Shown here one piece after another: positions 62,910 through 64,000 of a stretch of DNA of 64,000 nt. The first letter of the stretch is position 1; each line of letters starts with the position of its first letter. The notes under the pieces were generated by a model, which saw only the letters and a list, made by a program, of their open reading frames with translations, did not search any database and was not told where the DNA came from. The stretch is from Pantoea sp. GD03673 (lineage in GTDB: Bacteria > Pseudomonadota > Gammaproteobacteria > Enterobacterales > Enterobacteriaceae), in assembly GCF_029844725.1 (NCBI RefSeq), contig NZ_JAOCKJ010000001.1, positions 248,001 to 312,000 of the forward strand, written 5' to 3'. The position numbers and the translations under genes were made by a program.

Positions 62910-63268
62910 TGTTATTCCCCGGTTAGGTTGAGTCCTGTCGGAAACCGTTAAGCTTCCGTTCAGCAGGCAGTCTACGTTTTGCAGGAATTCCTCAGCCTTT
63001 GGATAAATGCCGGAAGCCGTAACGGAGTGGCAATATTTACCCTTTATTAACGTTGGGGATCACAATTTCACAGTTGTGAGATAATTGGACAACCATTCAG
63101 GTAAGTGACTTATTATTGGGCTTTTTTTACCGTTTTGCTGTGTGGCGCAGCCCACTTTTGAGCTGACTGCCATTTAAGCTGGTATGGTGGCAAGAAAATA
63201 AAGAAGCCTTCATTACGCCGGACAAGGTCGTATAAACTGGATCAAATTGATTGGGATCAGGGATTGAG
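62910..63268. other. rhaT upstream regulatory region
   Basis: About 360 bp between rhaT and the rightward hypothetical gene. It contains the RhaS-like repeat (62995-63045) and TTTCACAGTTGTGAGA (63066-63081), an inverted repeat of TCACA and TGTGA with a 2-base gap that is not a proper CRP spacing. The promoter of the rightward gene is presumably in the right half. No gene seen. Confidence 0.5.
62995..63045 (-). promoter_or_regulatory. RhaS-type operator of rhaT
   Basis: TGCC ending at 63011, a 17-bp spacer and GGCA starting at 63029 reproduce the TGCC-N17-GGCA frame seen at rhaB. The left half GCCTTTGGATAAATGCC matches the rhaB half at about 10 of 17 bases. The right half matches mainly in GGCAA. 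Distance to the rhaT start is about 85 bp. Confidence 0.5.
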
Positions 63269-63592
63269 ATGACAACGAAGTGGTTAACGCTGTTTCTTTC
63301 GCAGTCAGTCAGCCAGGTGATGCTGGATGATCTCCGGGCAATATTGCCTGCAGATGCGATAAAGGTGTTTATAAATGGTCTGGATGAAACGCACTATGCC
63401 ACCATCGAGTGTGTACAGGCTGAGCAACATTGCGCCCTGATTGCCTCAGCGATCGTGGTCTGGCGCCAGCTCGGTCATGTGCATCACATACTTTATAAAA
63501 AAGGCGAAGTGTTACGTGAGGAGAACGATGCCACGCAGTTTCAGCTCTTTACGTTGCTGAAAACCCACCGCGCAGTCCTCCGGATCTCATGA
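63269..63592 (+). CDS. hypothetical protein
   Basis: A 107-residue soluble protein of unknown family beginning TTKWLTLFLSQSVSQVMLDD. It has an acidic middle and a C-terminal LLKTHRAVLRIS. ATG 63269 follows GGGATTGAG. I could not name a domain. Two Cys (in IECVQAEQHC) are close to each other. It stands alone beside yoaK. Confidence 0.55.
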   Translation: MTTKWLTLFLSQSVSQVMLDDLRAILPADAIKVFINGLDETHYATIECVQAEQHCALIASAIVVWRQLGHVHHILYKKGEVLREENDATQFQLFTLLKTHRAVLRIS

Positions 63593-63634
63593 TAAGATCG
63601 CGCTTTTGAAATAGCTGTTTACAGCAGGTTGAAT

Positions 63635-63733
63635 ATGAGAATAGGCATTCTGTTTCCAATCGCCATCATCGTGGCGGGCGTGGGTTTTCTGGCATGGTTT
63701 ATCGGCAGCGGCCTGGCCATGCCAGGCTCCTGA
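63635..63733 (+). CDS. yoaK: small inner membrane protein YoaK
   Basis: A 32-residue one-helix membrane protein reading MRIGILFPIAIIVAGVGFL followed by AWFIGSGLAMPGS. It matches E. coli YoaK at most positions (MRIGIIFPV...FLAWF...PGA). The ATG at 63635 has AGCAGGTT upstream. Function of YoaK is unknown; it is a membrane small protein. It ends four bases before the convergent ybiI stop. Confidence 0.85.
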   Translation: MRIGILFPIAIIVAGVGFLAWFIGSGLAMPGS

Positions 63734-63736
63734 TGG

Positions 63737-64000
63737 TCAGCGCAGCTGACTGTCTTTACTGCCCCGACGGTTATATAAGCTGCTGGTCTGCTGCTGCTTA
63801 TCAATTTTTTCCTGACACGCCACGCAGTAATGCACCCCTTTAAGTGCCTGACGGCGCGCTTCCGGAATCGGTTCGCCGCACAGCTCGCATTCGGTGGCGC
63901 TTTCGCCCTGCCCGAGCGATTGTCTTACCCGCTCAATCCCGTCGTTAACGGTGCTATCAATCTGTTCCTGAACAGCGCCTTCTGACGCCCATCCATTTGC
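63737..64000 (-). CDS. ybiI: DksA/TraR-type zinc finger protein YbiI (N-terminus outside window)
   Basis: The 87 visible residues lack only the initiator Met, which lies beyond the right edge. They match E. coli YbiI: ANGWASEGAVQEQIDST at the start, the C4 zinc finger ECELCGEPIPEARR with YCVACQEKID, and a C-terminal YNRRGSKDSQLR identical to E. coli. Such proteins are small relatives of the RNA-polymerase regulator DksA, but lack its coiled-coil arm. Its regulation is not visible. Confidence 0.93.
   Translation of the reverse strand, partial: ANGWASEGAVQEQIDSTVNDGIERVRQSLGQGESATECELCGEPIPEARRQALKGVHYCVACQEKIDKQQQTSSLYNRRGSKDSQLR

Noticed and set aside
63051-63081. A CRP site in front of rhaT (TCACA and TGTGA half sites)
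   Set aside because: The half sites are separated by 2 bp or 4 bp rather than the required 6 bp, so only half sites are present.

Overview
The window looks like chromosomal DNA of an enterobacterium, most likely Erwiniaceae (Pantoea-like). This is inferred from the many protein matches to E. coli families (mlc, ynfA/B/D/K/L/M, ydfG, sotB, comR-bhsA, rhaBADM-SR-T, yoaK, ybiI, hipBA), a membrane PQQ glucose dehydrogenase, dense gene packing and moderately high GC. No rRNA, tRNA, phage, IS element or CRISPR array was recognised. About 55 coding sequences are supported; one is clearly truncated (a GNAT acetyltransferase), one has a C-terminal frameshift (a bhsA paralogue), and one runs off the right edge (ybiI).

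Layout. 0-4 kb: HxlR regulator, NCS1 nucleobase permease, MFS carrier. 4-8 kb: GT-D glycosyltransferase and gcd. 8-13.8 kb: small metabolic and detoxification genes (curA-like, VOC, Asp/Glu racemase-like, DeoR regulator, nudK, old yellow enzyme, periplasmic uraH). 13.8-15.2 kb is a long stretch with no convincing gene. 15-18 kb: AIG2 cyclotransferase, FUSC efflux protein, small zinc ribbon. 18.3-20.4 kb: a complete hipBA toxin-antitoxin pair with four operators on an exact 28-bp grid, next to a truncated acetyltransferase. 20.5-28 kb: two orphan glycosyltransferases, an SDR, a GH15 hydrolase, and a small Cys-rich secreted protein ahead of ampC. 28.6-37.8 kb: purine catabolism (hpxO, guaD-xdhABC) with dcp. 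38-48 kb: ydfG, ynfA, ynfB, ynfD, an MFS pump, a four-gene osmoprotectant ABC transporter, an NCS2 purine permease and bioD2. 48-54 kb: mlc, ynfL, ynfM and sotB. 54-55.6 kb: a bhsA pair facing comR. 55.6-63 kb: the full rhamnose locus. 63-64 kb: small proteins.

How genes work together. The purine-degradation genes form a scattered regulon: guanine deaminase, xanthine dehydrogenase, urate hydroxylase, hydroxyisourate hydrolase and two nucleobase permeases. hpxO and guaD-xdhABC each have a near-consensus sigma-54 promoter, and the NCS2 permease has a weaker one, pointing to nitrogen control. The rhamnose locus has matching TGCC-N17-GGCA inverted repeats before rhaB and rhaT. Three related palindromes lie between the bhsA pair and comR.

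The least explained structures are a 143-nt long-range inverted repeat before ynfB, a composite hairpin element at 45.66-45.96 kb, a leftward terminator with no gene upstream of gcd, and a pair of PurR-like operators beside guaD.
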